NCBI RefSeq assembly: GCF_020171925.1
Contig: NZ_JAIVAR010000003.1
Span: forward strand, 248,001 to 312,000
DNA length: 64,000 nucleotides
From: Rossellomorea aquimaris
GTDB taxonomy: Bacteria > Bacillota > Bacilli > Bacillales > Bacillaceae_B
Direction: 5' to 3'
Part shown: piece after piece, positions 35,666-45,342 of the stretch
Layout of the letters: each line of letters begins with the position of its first letter
Numbering within the stretch: the first letter of the stretch is position 1
Made by a program: the position numbers and the translations under genes
The notes under the pieces: generated by a model
What the model was told of the DNA's origin: nothing
Database searches by the model: none
The model's input: only the letters and a program-made list of their open reading frames with translations

Positions 35666-37468
35666 CTACCCTTGCTTAAACAAATCCAAAAACAACTCCC
35701 AGAATCCTTTCTCTTTTTCAGGTTCCGCCTTCTTCACCTTCTTCTCTTCCTTCTCGATGCTTTCTGTCTTGATCACAAATTGGACGGAAGATACTTTTTC
35801 ATTTTTTTCAGAAACGAACGATACGGGTTTGAAGTCGGATTTGTCGTATTCATCCATCATTTTATTGATTTCCGCCTGCATCTTCTCCGGCAGGTCTTTT
35901 GTTTCTTGGTAGAGTTCAGTCGTGCCATCATGAAGTTCGCTTACCCCATTTTTGAGCTGGCTTGTTCCGCCTGCAAGTTCAGTGATACCCGAGTGCAGCT
36001 TTCCATACGAAGAGGCGAGCTGATCGACTCCATTAGTGTAGCCCACCAGTCCAGAATGAAAATCTCCATATTTAGCCGACAATTGACCCAGCCCTTTTTG
36101 GAGCTCTGCAAGGCCGTTCAAATTTGTATCTTTTAACGAAGCAGACAGGTCAGTGGAGATGGCCGTCAACTGTCCACTGATTTCAGTGACCGCCCCGCTC
36201 ATTTGGTTCAGGGAAGGTTCCACAGCTGCGAACGCCCCGTTCACGCTGGCATACGTTCCTTTCACCTTTTGCGCAGCTAGGTGGGACGCTGCCAGTTTAT
36301 CCACGACTTCCTTATTCGCTGCACTATTACGCAGCGCAGCGATCTCTTCTTCCGTCACTTGACTTGCCGGGATCTCTTTGATTGCCCCGTCCAATGCCGC
36401 AAATGCTTGTGAATAATTATCGCGCAAAGTTCTCATGCCGTTGGCCGTTTCTTTTAGACCATTCGCTAATTTCTCAAGCCCTGCCGGCAATTCATTCAAG
36501 CTTGATAAGTCCGCTCCCGCTGATTGACTTGAGAGCGACTGATTGATTGCCGCCAATGCTTCCTTAATGGAGCCTGATGCACCGACAAGCTGGGAGGATG
36601 ACCCATTCAGTTCACCGATGCCACTGCGATATTGGGATGATCCATCCCGAAGGCTTGCAGCACCGTTGTTCAGCTGGGATACGCCATTTTCAAGCTCTGC
36701 CACACCGTCATTCAACTTTCCAATGGCATCCGAGAGCTCCGACAGATCCCCGGTCATCCCCTCTGTCCCCGTTGCATCAATCGGAAGCGTGGACGGGACT
36801 GCGGCAAGCTCGACTCCTTTGAACTCAAAGTCCTTAACATCCGCTTCAACCGACAATTTCTTTTCTTTTCCAGGCAAGACGGTGAATGTGATCTGTTTAT
36901 TTTTTCCTGCGTTTGCCACCATCCCGTCAGCCGCTTCGATGTTTTCATACGTATTCGGCAGGCTCAATGACACCTGCATTAAATAGTTCTCATAGAATAC
37001 CGGGTTGCCACCAGTATTTTTAGCCGTATCGATCATGATTTCAAGATGTCCGCTTTTCCCTGCAAGTAAGGTCGGGTCCACTTCTTTTCCATCCAATGTA
37101 TATGACACTGAAACATCCCACGGCAGTTCGGTTCCTTCTTCCATATTCCCTTGATACGTGAACTTTCCTTCAGGGGCATCAGCCTTGACTTCCTGCCCCT
37201 CCTGTTCGACTTCACTCAGATCGGTCAGGTTCTTGACGTTCTTGTACTGTCCGTAGTCGAGGATCTTTCCCGCACGCTCCACCTCAAAGGTATTCACGAC
37301 ATAGATATGATCCAGGTTGCCATCCGCATCAAGCGTCGCATAGACCACTTCATCCTTCGATGACACCTTCCCTTCAGTCGCCGCCTCGGCAGGCACACTC
37401 AGAAATGAGGGCAAGATGATCATCAATGCAAGCGCACTAGTCGTCAATTGTTTTTTTCTCATCATCAT
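35666..37468 (-). CDS. Secreted X-X-X-Leu-X-X-Gly heptad-repeat protein, partner of an MMPL exporter
   Basis: 600 residues with a signal peptide (ALALMIILPSFLSVPAEA). The middle and end hold many heptads of the type L.(D/N)G...L..G (GVAELENGVSQLNNGAASLRDG; GVDQLASSYGKLHSGITELAGG), the YhgE/Pip-like helical repeats found beside MMPL and ABC-2 exporters. A hydrophilic K/E-rich end closes the protein. Its start overlaps the MMPL stop. Probably an envelope accessory of the exporter. Confidence 0.82.
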   Translation of the reverse strand: MMMRKKQLTTSALALMIILPSFLSVPAEAATEGKVSSKDEVVYATLDADGNLDHIYVVNTFEVERAGKILDYGQYKNVKNLTDLSEVEQEGQEVKADAPEGKFTYQGNMEEGTELPWDVSVSYTLDGKEVDPTLLAGKSGHLEIMIDTAKNTGGNPVFYENYLMQVSLSLPNTYENIEAADGMVANAGKNKQITFTVLPGKEKKLSVEADVKDFEFKGVELAAVPSTLPIDATGTEGMTGDLSELSDAIGKLNDGVAELENGVSQLNNGAASLRDGSSQYRSGIGELNGSSSQLVGASGSIKEALAAINQSLSSQSAGADLSSLNELPAGLEKLANGLKETANGMRTLRDNYSQAFAALDGAIKEIPASQVTEEEIAALRNSAANKEVVDKLAASHLAAQKVKGTYASVNGAFAAVEPSLNQMSGAVTEISGQLTAISTDLSASLKDTNLNGLAELQKGLGQLSAKYGDFHSGLVGYTNGVDQLASSYGKLHSGITELAGGTSQLKNGVSELHDGTTELYQETKDLPEKMQAEINKMMDEYDKSDFKPVSFVSEKNEKVSSVQFVIKTESIEKEEKKVKKAEPEKEKGFWELFLDLFKQG

Positions 37469-39525
37469 TTCTCCTCATAGTAATTTGATTTATACGTTGT
37501 TTTCTTAATGATTTTATCGAATGCCAACAGCATCGCCGGTAAGACGAAGAGCACCATGATAAAGGCAAGCAGTGCCCCCCTGCCCATCAGCAGACCGATC
37601 GATCCGACGATCGGATTGGAGGAGGTGATCCAAAGAATAAAACCGACACTGGATAGGATCGCCGCCGAAATTGAAATCGAGAACGTTTTTTCATCAAGCG
37701 TCCTGACCATGGCCTCTTTTGCAGGCATTTCCTTGCGATAATGGGTATAGGCCTCCGTAAATAGGATCCCATAATCGACCGTTGCGGCCAGCTGCACCGT
37801 ACTGATGATCAAATAGCCGACGAACACGAGTGACGTATTCGTGAAGTATGGGATCGACAGGTTGATCCAGACGGCTGCTTCGATTGTGATGAGCAGCACC
37901 ACAGGAATCGAAATCGACTTGAAGCTGAGCAGCAGCACGAGCGCAATCGTCACGACCGTCAGCACATTCACGACCACATTATCCTTTGTGACCGTATTCT
38001 TGATATCGTAAAGCGTCACGCTTTCCCCGAGCAACAGTGCTTCATCCCCATAATACTCGGAAGCGTCCTGCTTCACCTTTTTTACGATGGAAAAAGGGAC
38101 CTTGCCTTCCGTCCCCTGATTCGTATTGATCACAATCCGGCTGTAATTCTCAGAATAAAATTCATCCGTTATGGACGGATCAAGGTAGTCAGGCGGGATT
38201 TCGGTCCCGACCTGGTTCACATACGCCATGACACCCGTTACATAGTCGAGATTTTCGATCTCCTCCACAAGCTCTTTCTCTTTTGCCATATCACCCTTGG
38301 GGACCAGCAGGACGATTGGCGTTATTTCACCGAATGCCTTTTCGACCTTCTTAAAATCACTTCCTACACGCGTGTCCTCCGGTACTTCACCCGAGCCGTA
38401 TATGAATTTCGTGTTCGTCTGCCCGAGAAACGCAGGAACAAGGATGGCGAAGACTAAGATCAGACTCGGCACCTTCAGTTTTAACACCTTATTCCCGATT
38501 CCCCTGAAGTCCGGCACAAAGCTTCTATGCTTCGTCTTATCCATCCATTTATAGAAAACAAGTGTCAGCGCCGGCAGGAACACCATTACGCTGATGAAAC
38601 TCAGGACGATCCCCTTCACCAGGTTCACCCCGAGATCAGACCCGATCTGGAACTTCATGAACGTCAGTGCGATGAATCCAAAGAACGTCGTCGCCGCACT
38701 TGCCGTGATGGCAGGAAACGACTTTTTCATCGCGAGCTTCATCGCTTCTTCCGGATCATCGGTTTCCTTCCGGTAATCCTGGAAGCTGTGCAGCAGGAAC
38801 ACTGCATAATCAAGCGACACTGCAAGCTGCAGGATCGGCGCCACCGACTGTGTGACGAACGATACTTCCCCAAGGAAGATATTCGTTCCAAGGTTGATCA
38901 ACACCGATACCCCGATCGCTGTCAGGAAAAACAGAGGCTCGACCCACGAAGTAGTCGAAACAACCAAGATCAAAATGATCAGTGGAACGAGGAGCATTCC
39001 CGCGTACATAGATTCATTTCCGGCCATCTTCTGGGAATTCGCCGTATTGGCCGCTTCCCCGGCAATCGCCCCGTCTTCCCCGATCAGCTCATAGATCTCA
39101 TCCGTGATCCGGACCTCATCCCCGGTACGGACACTGATGGAAAATAACGCATTGTGATCTCTATAGTAATTCTCGACCGTCTCTTTATCCGCGACTTCAA
39201 GCGGCGTCTTCAAATCGACCATATCATCGAGCCACATAACATCCGATACCCCATCGATCGCCTCGAGCTTTTCCTTATAGACGAGAGCCTCCTGTATCGA
39301 CACATCAGGTACCATCACCCTCGTATCGGGAACAGCCCCGGTAAACTCTTTTTCCATAATGTCCATTGCGCGAGTCGCCTGGGCATCATCAGGTAGATAA
39401 TCGACCATATTATAATTGACCGAAACAAAGAACTGCGCCACCGTTGACAGGATCGTCACCAACATAAACGCAATGAGAACAGCCTTCTTATGCTTTATGA
39501 TCCACGATGCAATAGTTATCATCAT
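37465..39525 (-). CDS. MMPL family RND-type exporter
   Basis: 686 residues, two halves of one plus five membrane segments with large outer loops. Proton-relay Asp-Tyr motifs occur in both halves: QLAVSLDYAVFLLHS and QLAATVDYGILFTEA. Many Bacillus relatives export lipids or hydrophobic drugs; the substrate here is unknown. First gene of the operon; a divergent TetR gene and three operator-like repeats lie upstream. Confidence 0.88.
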   Translation of the reverse strand: MMITIASWIIKHKKAVLIAFMLVTILSTVAQFFVSVNYNMVDYLPDDAQATRAMDIMEKEFTGAVPDTRVMVPDVSIQEALVYKEKLEAIDGVSDVMWLDDMVDLKTPLEVADKETVENYYRDHNALFSISVRTGDEVRITDEIYELIGEDGAIAGEAANTANSQKMAGNESMYAGMLLVPLIILILVVSTTSWVEPLFFLTAIGVSVLINLGTNIFLGEVSFVTQSVAPILQLAVSLDYAVFLLHSFQDYRKETDDPEEAMKLAMKKSFPAITASAATTFFGFIALTFMKFQIGSDLGVNLVKGIVLSFISVMVFLPALTLVFYKWMDKTKHRSFVPDFRGIGNKVLKLKVPSLILVFAILVPAFLGQTNTKFIYGSGEVPEDTRVGSDFKKVEKAFGEITPIVLLVPKGDMAKEKELVEEIENLDYVTGVMAYVNQVGTEIPPDYLDPSITDEFYSENYSRIVINTNQGTEGKVPFSIVKKVKQDASEYYGDEALLLGESVTLYDIKNTVTKDNVVVNVLTVVTIALVLLLSFKSISIPVVLLITIEAAVWINLSIPYFTNTSLVFVGYLIISTVQLAATVDYGILFTEAYTHYRKEMPAKEAMVRTLDEKTFSISISAAILSSVGFILWITSSNPIVGSIGLLMGRGALLAFIMVLFVLPAMLLAFDKIIKKTTYKSNYYEEK

Positions 39526-39561
39526 TCATCCTCTCTTGTCTCTCTCACATTTTCACCTTAT

Positions 39562-39655
39562 CATTATAATAAACACCGTGTTGGATATTCAACGGACAGT
39601 TGTGTAGTGAGTGTTCGATACTCAACAGTCCATGCGCGTGTGTTGGATATCTCAT
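39562..39655. promoter_or_regulatory. Three operator-like repeats and the exporter promoter
   Basis: GTGTTGGATATTCAAC (39578-39593), GTGTTCGATACTCAAC (39611-39626) and GTGTTGGATATCTCAT (39640-39655) are direct copies between the divergent genes. On the minus strand TTGAAT and TATAAT 18 bases apart form the exporter promoter, and the first copy covers the -35. Likely binding sites of the adjacent TetR protein. Confidence 0.7.
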
Positions 39656-39682
39656 AAATCATAGATGAAAGGAACATCTGCC

Positions 39683-40249
39683 GTGACATCTAAAATGGAC
39701 AGACGCAAAAAATACACCCGCATGGTTTTAAAAGAAAGCCTACTGGAACTCCTTAAGGAAAAATCGATTTCCGGCATCACCATTAAAGAAATCTGCGAAC
39801 GTGCAGACATCAACCGCTCCACCTATTATGCCCACTACTCCAACCAATACGAGCTACTCGAAGCAATCGAGGACGAATTCATCGAAGACCTCGTCGGAAC
39901 ACTGGGGCAATACAATTTTTCCAAACAAGAAGAAGCCCTTCAGATGACTGAAAAGCTATTCGAATATCTCTCAGAAAAAAGCAGCATCTGCCACACCCTC
40001 CTGAGCGAGAATACCGATATGTACTTTTTGAAAAAAGGGATGGGCATCACCAATGAATTCATCTTCAAGAATTGGATCACAAACAGCAATGTCGATCCGG
40101 ACACGTATGAATATATCAATATATTCCTGGTGAGCGGGAGTATTCATGTGATCAAGAATTGGCTGGAGAACGGGATGAAGAAGACGCCTGGTGAGATGGC
40201 AGTGATTTTGCATCAGTTTATCAATCAGGGATTGTCGGGGTTACGATAA
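39683..40249 (+). CDS. TetR family regulator of the MMPL operon
   Basis: About 188 residues. Helix-turn-helix: LLELLKEKSISGITIKEICERADINRSTYYAHYSNQYELLEAI; the C-terminal half is the TetR_C_8-like ligand domain ending PGEMAVILHQFINQGLSGL. GTG 39683 fits the AAAGGAA site better than ATG 39665. Divergent from the exporter; presumed repressor of it. Confidence 0.85.
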   Translation: MTSKMDRRKKYTRMVLKESLLELLKEKSISGITIKEICERADINRSTYYAHYSNQYELLEAIEDEFIEDLVGTLGQYNFSKQEEALQMTEKLFEYLSEKSSICHTLLSENTDMYFLKKGMGITNEFIFKNWITNSNVDPDTYEYINIFLVSGSIHVIKNWLENGMKKTPGEMAVILHQFINQGLSGLR

Positions 40250-40330
40250 CAGGTTCGGGATGGAAATTCGAAGATTAACCCTTTAATTTTGGGGCTATGT
40301 ATGGCAGAACATTCCCCACTTGTTCAAAGG

Positions 40331-40400
40331 GATGTAGTCCTTTCCTGCAATGAATGAGCAAAGGACTATTCAAATAAAACCAAGGAGTATGCCCCTTGGC
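40331..40400. terminator. Two terminator-like hairpins between converging genes
   Basis: GTAGTCCTTT...AAAGGACTA (40336-40365 region) follows tetR; CCAAGGAGTATGCCCCTTGG (40381-40400) is followed by TTTT on the minus strand and closes the LysR gene. Confidence 0.5.
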
Positions 40401-40467
40401 TCAATTCACGTTTAGCAGTCTGCGTATCTAATAGATAATCAGTATCTATATCGTGGGGTAGACAGCC

Positions 40468-41376
40468 TTAAGACTGATGGGATACCAAACCAGTCCCTGC
40501 GTCCCACCTATTCTTCAAAAACTTACAGAATGTCATGATGTTCGGTTCTTCTGAACGAGTTTTTACGTTGATGGCTGACGTGATGATTGCATTAGGCACT
40601 CGGTCGAGAATGGTGATGGTGCCGTCCGCAATCTCTTGTTTGATGACATTCTCCCCCAATATGGCATATCCTGTTCCGTTCAGCACGGCACGCTTAATCA
40701 TTTCATCGCTCCCCCCTACGGTAATCTTCGACTGGGGGCGATGGCCGCTAACCTGGAAATAGTGGGCTATGATTTTACTGAAACTACAATCCTCATTATA
40801 TGAGATAAACGCATGTTCGCTTATGATGTCTTGGAAGCTAAGGCTCTGACCGATCTTGGTTGAAACGACTACATACGCCTGTTCCTCTTCCAGAAAGGTT
40901 TTCTCCAAATGAACATCATCGCATTCACTCGCTATGACCGCGATGTCGGCCACTTCATCTCTCACACTTTGGATGGCATGGATGCTATTCAGCGGCAAAA
41001 GGCTGACCTTCACTTCAGGGTATTCATCCGCATATTCCTTGATCAATGTCGCCAGATGCATTTGACAATAGTACTCTGATGCCGCAATGGTAAGGACACC
41101 AGACGGATCGCGCAGCTCTTCCATCTCTTTTTCCATCTTGTCAATCAACCTAAATAACTCATCGACATGGCTCTTTAATTTAATCCCTGCCGTTGTCAGC
41201 ATCGTCTTCTTTCCTACCCTGGTGAAAAGAGTATGGTTCAGTTCTTTTTCAAGAGATTGTATCTGCAGCGTTATCGTGGGCTGCGAGTAGGTTAGTTTCT
41301 TCGCTGCTTTAGTCAGGTTCAACTCTTCCGCTACGACTTGAAATGTCTTTAACTTTCGTAATTCCATCCCCATCAC
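40468..41376 (-). CDS. LysR family transcriptional regulator
   Basis: About 300 residues: MELRKLKTFQVVAEELNLTKAAKKLTYSQPTITLQIQSLEKEL is the winged helix; the CysB-like ligand domain follows (EADVAVIASECDDVHLEKTFL-like region). Three ATG/GTG codons within four triplets make the exact start uncertain (41376-41367). Divergent from the aminotransferase/YjiH operon 260 bases away and probably its regulator. Confidence 0.85.
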   Translation of the reverse strand: MMGMELRKLKTFQVVAEELNLTKAAKKLTYSQPTITLQIQSLEKELNHTLFTRVGKKTMLTTAGIKLKSHVDELFRLIDKMEKEMEELRDPSGVLTIAASEYYCQMHLATLIKEYADEYPEVKVSLLPLNSIHAIQSVRDEVADIAVIASECDDVHLEKTFLEEEQAYVVVSTKIGQSLSFQDIISEHAFISYNEDCSFSKIIAHYFQVSGHRPQSKITVGGSDEMIKRAVLNGTGYAILGENVIKQEIADGTITILDRVPNAIITSAINVKTRSEEPNIMTFCKFLKNRWDAGTGLVSHQS

Positions 41377-41654
41377 CGCTCTATCTATTAAGTATTCAAA
41401 AAATGTTAAGAATCCATAAAGTTATTAAATGATTCTATTAACCCCTTCACCTTACTATACAACAGGATGGATCTTTTGAGCGGTTGATTCTGTCAAATGA
41501 CGGAGGTATTCGGCCAGATTCTCCCTCTAAACATCCCCTCTCTGTGACATATTCCTTTTTTTAACTATTAAAAAGATTAATAGTCGGCGTTTGACCATTT
41601 TTAAGAATTATAGGAAAATTCAATCATTAATTATTTTTGAATGGGGATGATGGT

Positions 41655-42983
41655 ATGATAGATTGGAAAACCATTAATGAGGAAGGACTGCTCGCTCCTA
41701 CAATGGCAAAAGATTTCCCGAACCTTCCTGTTGTGAAATCAGAAGGTTACTACTATATAGGTGCCGATGGCCGAAAATACCTCGATTTCACTTCCGGCAT
41801 CGCGACGGAAAACACTGGCCACAGACATCCGAAAGTGATTGCCGCCATCAAAGATCAAGTAGACCAGCTGGTTCATGGCCCAATTGGAATCATCAATTAC
41901 GAATCGATCATCCAGTTGGCTAAAAAATTGAAAGCGCTTTTACCAGACCCTTTGGATTGTTTTTTCTTTGGGAACAGTGGTGCAGAAGCTATTGAAGGGG
42001 CCGTTAAATTAGCAAGGCATGTGACCAAGAGGCATTATGTCGTTTCATTTCTTGGTGGATTCCACGGAAGGACGATGGGCGCGCTCAGCCTGACCACTTC
42101 AAAGAGTAAGTACCGGAGACATTTACCGGTCGGAGCCAACATGACCTATCAATTACCCTATGCTCAACTAACGGAAACACCTCCTGGACTGGACCATGAT
42201 GAGTATTGGTCGGAGCAAGTCGAGAAAGATTTCGAACGATTATTCAATCATCAGGTCGCACCGGATGAAGTGGCAGCCGTCATTCTTGAGCCAGTGCTTG
42301 GTGAAGGCGGATATGTCATCCCACCTCGGGCTTGGCTGCAAAAAATCCGTGAGATCTGTGACCATCATGGGATCCTGCTCATCTTTGATGAAGTCCAGAC
42401 GGGCTTTGGCCGGACGGGTGATTGGTTTGCTGCCAACCGCTTTGGCGTAACGCCGGATATCATGGCGATCGCCAAGGGGATTGCGAGTGGTTTACCTCTC
42501 AGCGCCACTGTCTCCTCCAAAGAGCTAATGGAGCAGTGGACCGTCGGCAGCCACAGTACGACATTCGGTGGAAATCCAGTCGCCTGTGCAGCAGCGTGTG
42601 CCACGATCGATGTGATGAAGGATGAGGGGCTGATTGAAAATGCAAGACGTTTAGGAGACTATGCCTTAAGCCGGCTGCTTGCACTGAAAGAGAAACATCC
42701 ATCCCTCGGACAAGTCCGTGGTATAGGGTTGATGCTCGGGATTGAAATTATCCACCCCTTTACCGGAAAACCGAATGGTGAGGGTTTGATGAAGATTCTC
42801 GAGAATTGCTTGGAGAAAGGCGTCATCTTCTATTTGAGTGGGAACCAAGGGGAAGTCATCCGCATGATGCCGCCGCTCACGATCGACAAGGAACACCTCG
42901 ACATCGGCATCGCCTTGCTTGATGAAGCACTGACAGAATATGAACAAGAGATTTTACCGAAAGAAACGGAGCAACTCATATAA
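41655..42983 (+). CDS. Class III aminotransferase (4-aminobutyrate aminotransferase-like)
   Basis: About 442 residues. PLP lysine in [31 protein letters not shown] supplies the cofactor Asp; [17 protein letters not shown] and [14 protein letters not shown] bind phosphate. Closest in pattern to GabT-type enzymes moving omega-amino groups to 2-oxoglutarate. ATG 41655 chosen (GGGGATGATGG upstream); a TTG 18 bases earlier is possible. Forms an operon with the YjiH-like transporter 14 bases downstream, suggesting uptake plus catabolism of an amine. Confidence 0.85.
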   Translation: MIDWKTINEEGLLAPTMAKDFPNLPVVKSEGYYYIGADGRKYLDFTSGIATENTGHRHPKVIAAIKDQVDQLVHGPIGIINYESIIQLAKKLKALLPDPLDCFFFGNSGAEAIEGAVKLARHVTKRHYVVSFLGGFHGRTMGALSLTTSKSKYRRHLPVGANMTYQLPYAQLTETPPGLDHDEYWSEQVEKDFERLFNHQVAPDEVAAVILEPVLGEGGYVIPPRAWLQKIREICDHHGILLIFDEVQTGFGRTGDWFAANRFGVTPDIMAIAKGIASGLPLSATVSSKELMEQWTVGSHSTTFGGNPVACAAACATIDVMKDEGLIENARRLGDYALSRLLALKEKHPSLGQVRGIGLMLGIEIIHPFTGKPNGEGLMKILENCLEKGVIFYLSGNQGEVIRMMPPLTIDKEHLDIGIALLDEALTEYEQEILPKETEQLI

Positions 42984-42997
42984 AAGGGGGAATATAC

Positions 42998-44365
42998 ATG
43001 AAGACGGAAGTGAGAGTTAAAGATCAAGTCGTGATGAATGCTTATTGGAAGTTCATTCTTCCTTCCTTAATAGGGGCATTATTATTTCTTGTACCAATCA
43101 AATTCGACGGACAAGTCACCATAGGTGTCGGCATCTTCGCTTCACTTTTAAACGGCCTTATCAGTGAATTCATTCCTGTGTTGATCATCATGATTTTAGG
43201 TTTGTCCGCAAGTATCTCCATTTTCACAAAAGTACTGAAGCCAAATTTCATTCTCTCGAACAAGTTTTTGAAAGGCTTATTCGATATCGGTGTGATCGGG
43301 ATCGCTGCCAGACTGCTGGGGTTCTCCGTCGGACTGATGACCATTCTTGAGATCGGACCAGAATTTATCTGGTCCCGAAATACAGGAGGAGTCGTCCTTT
43401 ATGATTTAGCTCCTGTACTGCTTACCTGGTTCCTATTTGCCGGGATCCTTCTCCCACTATTAGTCGAGTTTGGCCTGATGGAATTCATCGGTGCACTCGT
43501 CCATAAATTCATGCGACCTCTTTTTACCCTGCCCGGACGTTCATCCATCGACTGTATGGCATCTTGGATGGGAGCTGGGACCGTGGGCGTGCTCGTCACG
43601 ACGAAACAATATGATGAAGGCTATTATACAAAAAGGGAAGCTTCAGTTATCGCTACGACGTTCTCGATTGCTTCCATTGCGTTCAGCTTGGTAGTGGCAA
43701 ATATCGTTGGACTTGGCCACCTCTTTATCCCTTTTTACTTAACAGTCGCCATTGCCTGTGTTGCTGCCGCTGTGATCATGCCGAGAATCCCGCCTCTTTC
43801 AAGAAAGCCTGACACGTATTACGAACCCGTCGGCCAGCAGATTGATGAGACAATCCCAGAGGGTGTCTCAAAATGGAAATGGGGGCTGGAAAAAGCTGTA
43901 GAGAAAGCACAAAAAGCTCCTGCTCCAAAACAGTTGCTTGTAAATGGTGTCCAAACCGTCCTTGATATCTGGCTTGGCTTGATCCCGCTCGTCATGAGCC
44001 TGGGTGCCGCTGCCTTGATCGTCGCAGAATACACGTCGTTGTTTCAGATCATTTCCTATCCGTTCATACCGGTACTTGAATGGATGCAACTTCCCGAAGC
44101 TGCGGCTGCCGCCAAAACGATGCTCATCGGCTTCGCCGACATGTTCTTACCTCCTGTAATCGGAAGTGGAATCGAAAGCGAAATCACTCGATTCGTAGTC
44201 GCTGCACTATCCTTAACACAATTAGTGTATATGTCGGAAATCGGAATCCTGATCCTACGTTCCAATATCCCATTGAGCTTTCTGGATCTATTTGTCATCT
44301 TCATTCAAAGAACAATCATCACGCTTCCGATCATTGTTCTGATCGCTCACTTCATCGTCTTTTAA
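42998..44365 (+). CDS. YjiH family membrane protein (nucleoside-recognition/Gate domain)
   Basis: 455 residues, about ten membrane segments. The Gate-type core is visible: FMRPLFTLPGRSSIDCMASWMGAGTVGVLVT and late LIGFADMFLPPVIGSGIESEITRFVVAALSLTQLVYMSEIG. YjiH proteins are poorly studied; transport of amino-acid-like compounds is an inference from its aminotransferase partner. AAAAGGGGG site. ends the operon. Confidence 0.82.
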   Translation: MKTEVRVKDQVVMNAYWKFILPSLIGALLFLVPIKFDGQVTIGVGIFASLLNGLISEFIPVLIIMILGLSASISIFTKVLKPNFILSNKFLKGLFDIGVIGIAARLLGFSVGLMTILEIGPEFIWSRNTGGVVLYDLAPVLLTWFLFAGILLPLLVEFGLMEFIGALVHKFMRPLFTLPGRSSIDCMASWMGAGTVGVLVTTKQYDEGYYTKREASVIATTFSIASIAFSLVVANIVGLGHLFIPFYLTVAIACVAAAVIMPRIPPLSRKPDTYYEPVGQQIDETIPEGVSKWKWGLEKAVEKAQKAPAPKQLLVNGVQTVLDIWLGLIPLVMSLGAAALIVAEYTSLFQIISYPFIPVLEWMQLPEAAAAAKTMLIGFADMFLPPVIGSGIESEITRFVVAALSLTQLVYMSEIGILILRSNIPLSFLDLFVIFIQRTIITLPIIVLIAHFIVF

Positions 44366-44606
44366 GAACGTTCTTTTTAACAACGCCGCCCGATTCCGTG
44401 CAAGACTTTACTCAGGGGCGGGTGGCATTAGGTACATCGGTCACAAGGATGATCTTCGCCTGCTTGGACAAGTTGATTTATGACATGTGCCCTAAGCCTT
44501 CGAGTTGGACACGTTACTACTTTCGCTGCAGGATTCCTTCACCTTGCACCCCTTCCAGCAGTAGGAACCTGAAAATACCATCAGCGATACACTTTAACAA
44601 AGAAAG
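44366..44606. other. Gap without a recognised gene
   Basis: It opens with the palindrome AAGAACGTTCTT followed by TTTAA, which may end transcription of the YjiH operon. No gene recognised; GAACGTTC lacks the four-base gap of a LexA site. Confidence 0.4.
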
Positions 44607-44642
44607 AAAACAAGCAGGAGATGGATTCCTGCTTGTTTTTCA
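44607..44642 (+). terminator. Terminator hairpin
   Basis: AAAACAAGCAGGA pairs with TCCTGCTTGTTTT, followed by TCATTT. It lies between the YjiH operon and the converging DUF4937 gene. Confidence 0.75.
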
Positions 44643-44695
44643 TTTCTACATGATTGTCGGACAGCTCTTTTACCAACTTTCCCAAAACCTATTCT

Positions 44696-45316
44696 TTATC
44701 GATTCCACTCCGGGAGTACTCTCCAATTCTCTTCAACTTTACAACCTTCACCATCAAATCCTTCCGCATCGCATGGTAATAGAGTAGCAATAGGCACGTA
44801 GTCATCTTGAGGAGGCCTTTCTTCTTTCCAGCATGAAAAGAACAAACACTCCCCTACCCTTTTTTCAGAACATGCAAATGTGGCACTCAGCATCCCTTCG
44901 ATTTGCTGCAATGTTTGCTCGTACTTTTGAATGCATCGGTCCATCCGTCCATGTTCCGCTTCAAACGAATCGATTCGAACATATTCACCCTGTTCTATCA
45001 CTTGGATGAGCGTCTGATCAGCAGCAGATATATGGAAACACTCATTGTATATATAGACATCGATGGATGTATACGTATTTGATTGATCTGAATGTAGCAA
45101 TATTTCATCATGGATATGATCCATAAAATAGTGATAATCTTCTTCATTACTCCAAAAACCCATTAGTACGGCAGTAAACGGATCCTTTACGCTCCACCCA
45201 CCGATTTGACCCAGGAATCCATTGACAGGACTCAGTGCCCTCCACCTTTTTTGCTCTTCATCAAAAGCTTTCCGGCACCCCTCTTTCACCTTACATGTTA
45301 TGTACTTGATGAGCAT
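44696..45316 (-). CDS. DUF4937 domain protein (YdbC-like)
   Basis: 206 residues. The N-terminal ferredoxin-like/ABM-type part (MLIKYITCKV, FLGQIGGWS, LMGFWSNEEDYHYFMDHIHDEI) matches B. subtilis YdbC, a DUF4937 protein of unknown function; a second similar half follows (YEQTLQQIEGMLSATFACSE, FFSCWKEE). Good AAGGGG site. Adjacent, same-strand to a quinone oxidoreductase 26 bases upstream; a common operon is likely. Confidence 0.75.
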   Translation of the reverse strand: MLIKYITCKVKEGCRKAFDEEQKRWRALSPVNGFLGQIGGWSVKDPFTAVLMGFWSNEEDYHYFMDHIHDEILLHSDQSNTYTSIDVYIYNECFHISAADQTLIQVIEQGEYVRIDSFEAEHGRMDRCIQKYEQTLQQIEGMLSATFACSEKRVGECLFFSCWKEERPPQDDYVPIATLLPCDAEGFDGEGCKVEENWRVLPEWNR

Positions 45317-45342
45317 AAAAATAACCCCTTACTTCTTCTGGT

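Noticed and set aside
34910-35912. Several plus-strand frames across the 25-bp array with a repeating LAQITLIEPGSNHSH-type peptide
   Set aside because: A 25-bp period opens all three frames by itself; no start signals, and the frames run into the antisense of a real gene.
44364-44376. LexA box in AAGAACGTTCTT
   Set aside because: GAAC and GTTC are directly joined; the LexA site needs four bases between them.
44080-44787. 235-residue plus-strand frame across the end of the YjiH-like gene
   Set aside because: It mostly shadows the real gene in another frame and has odd composition after it.
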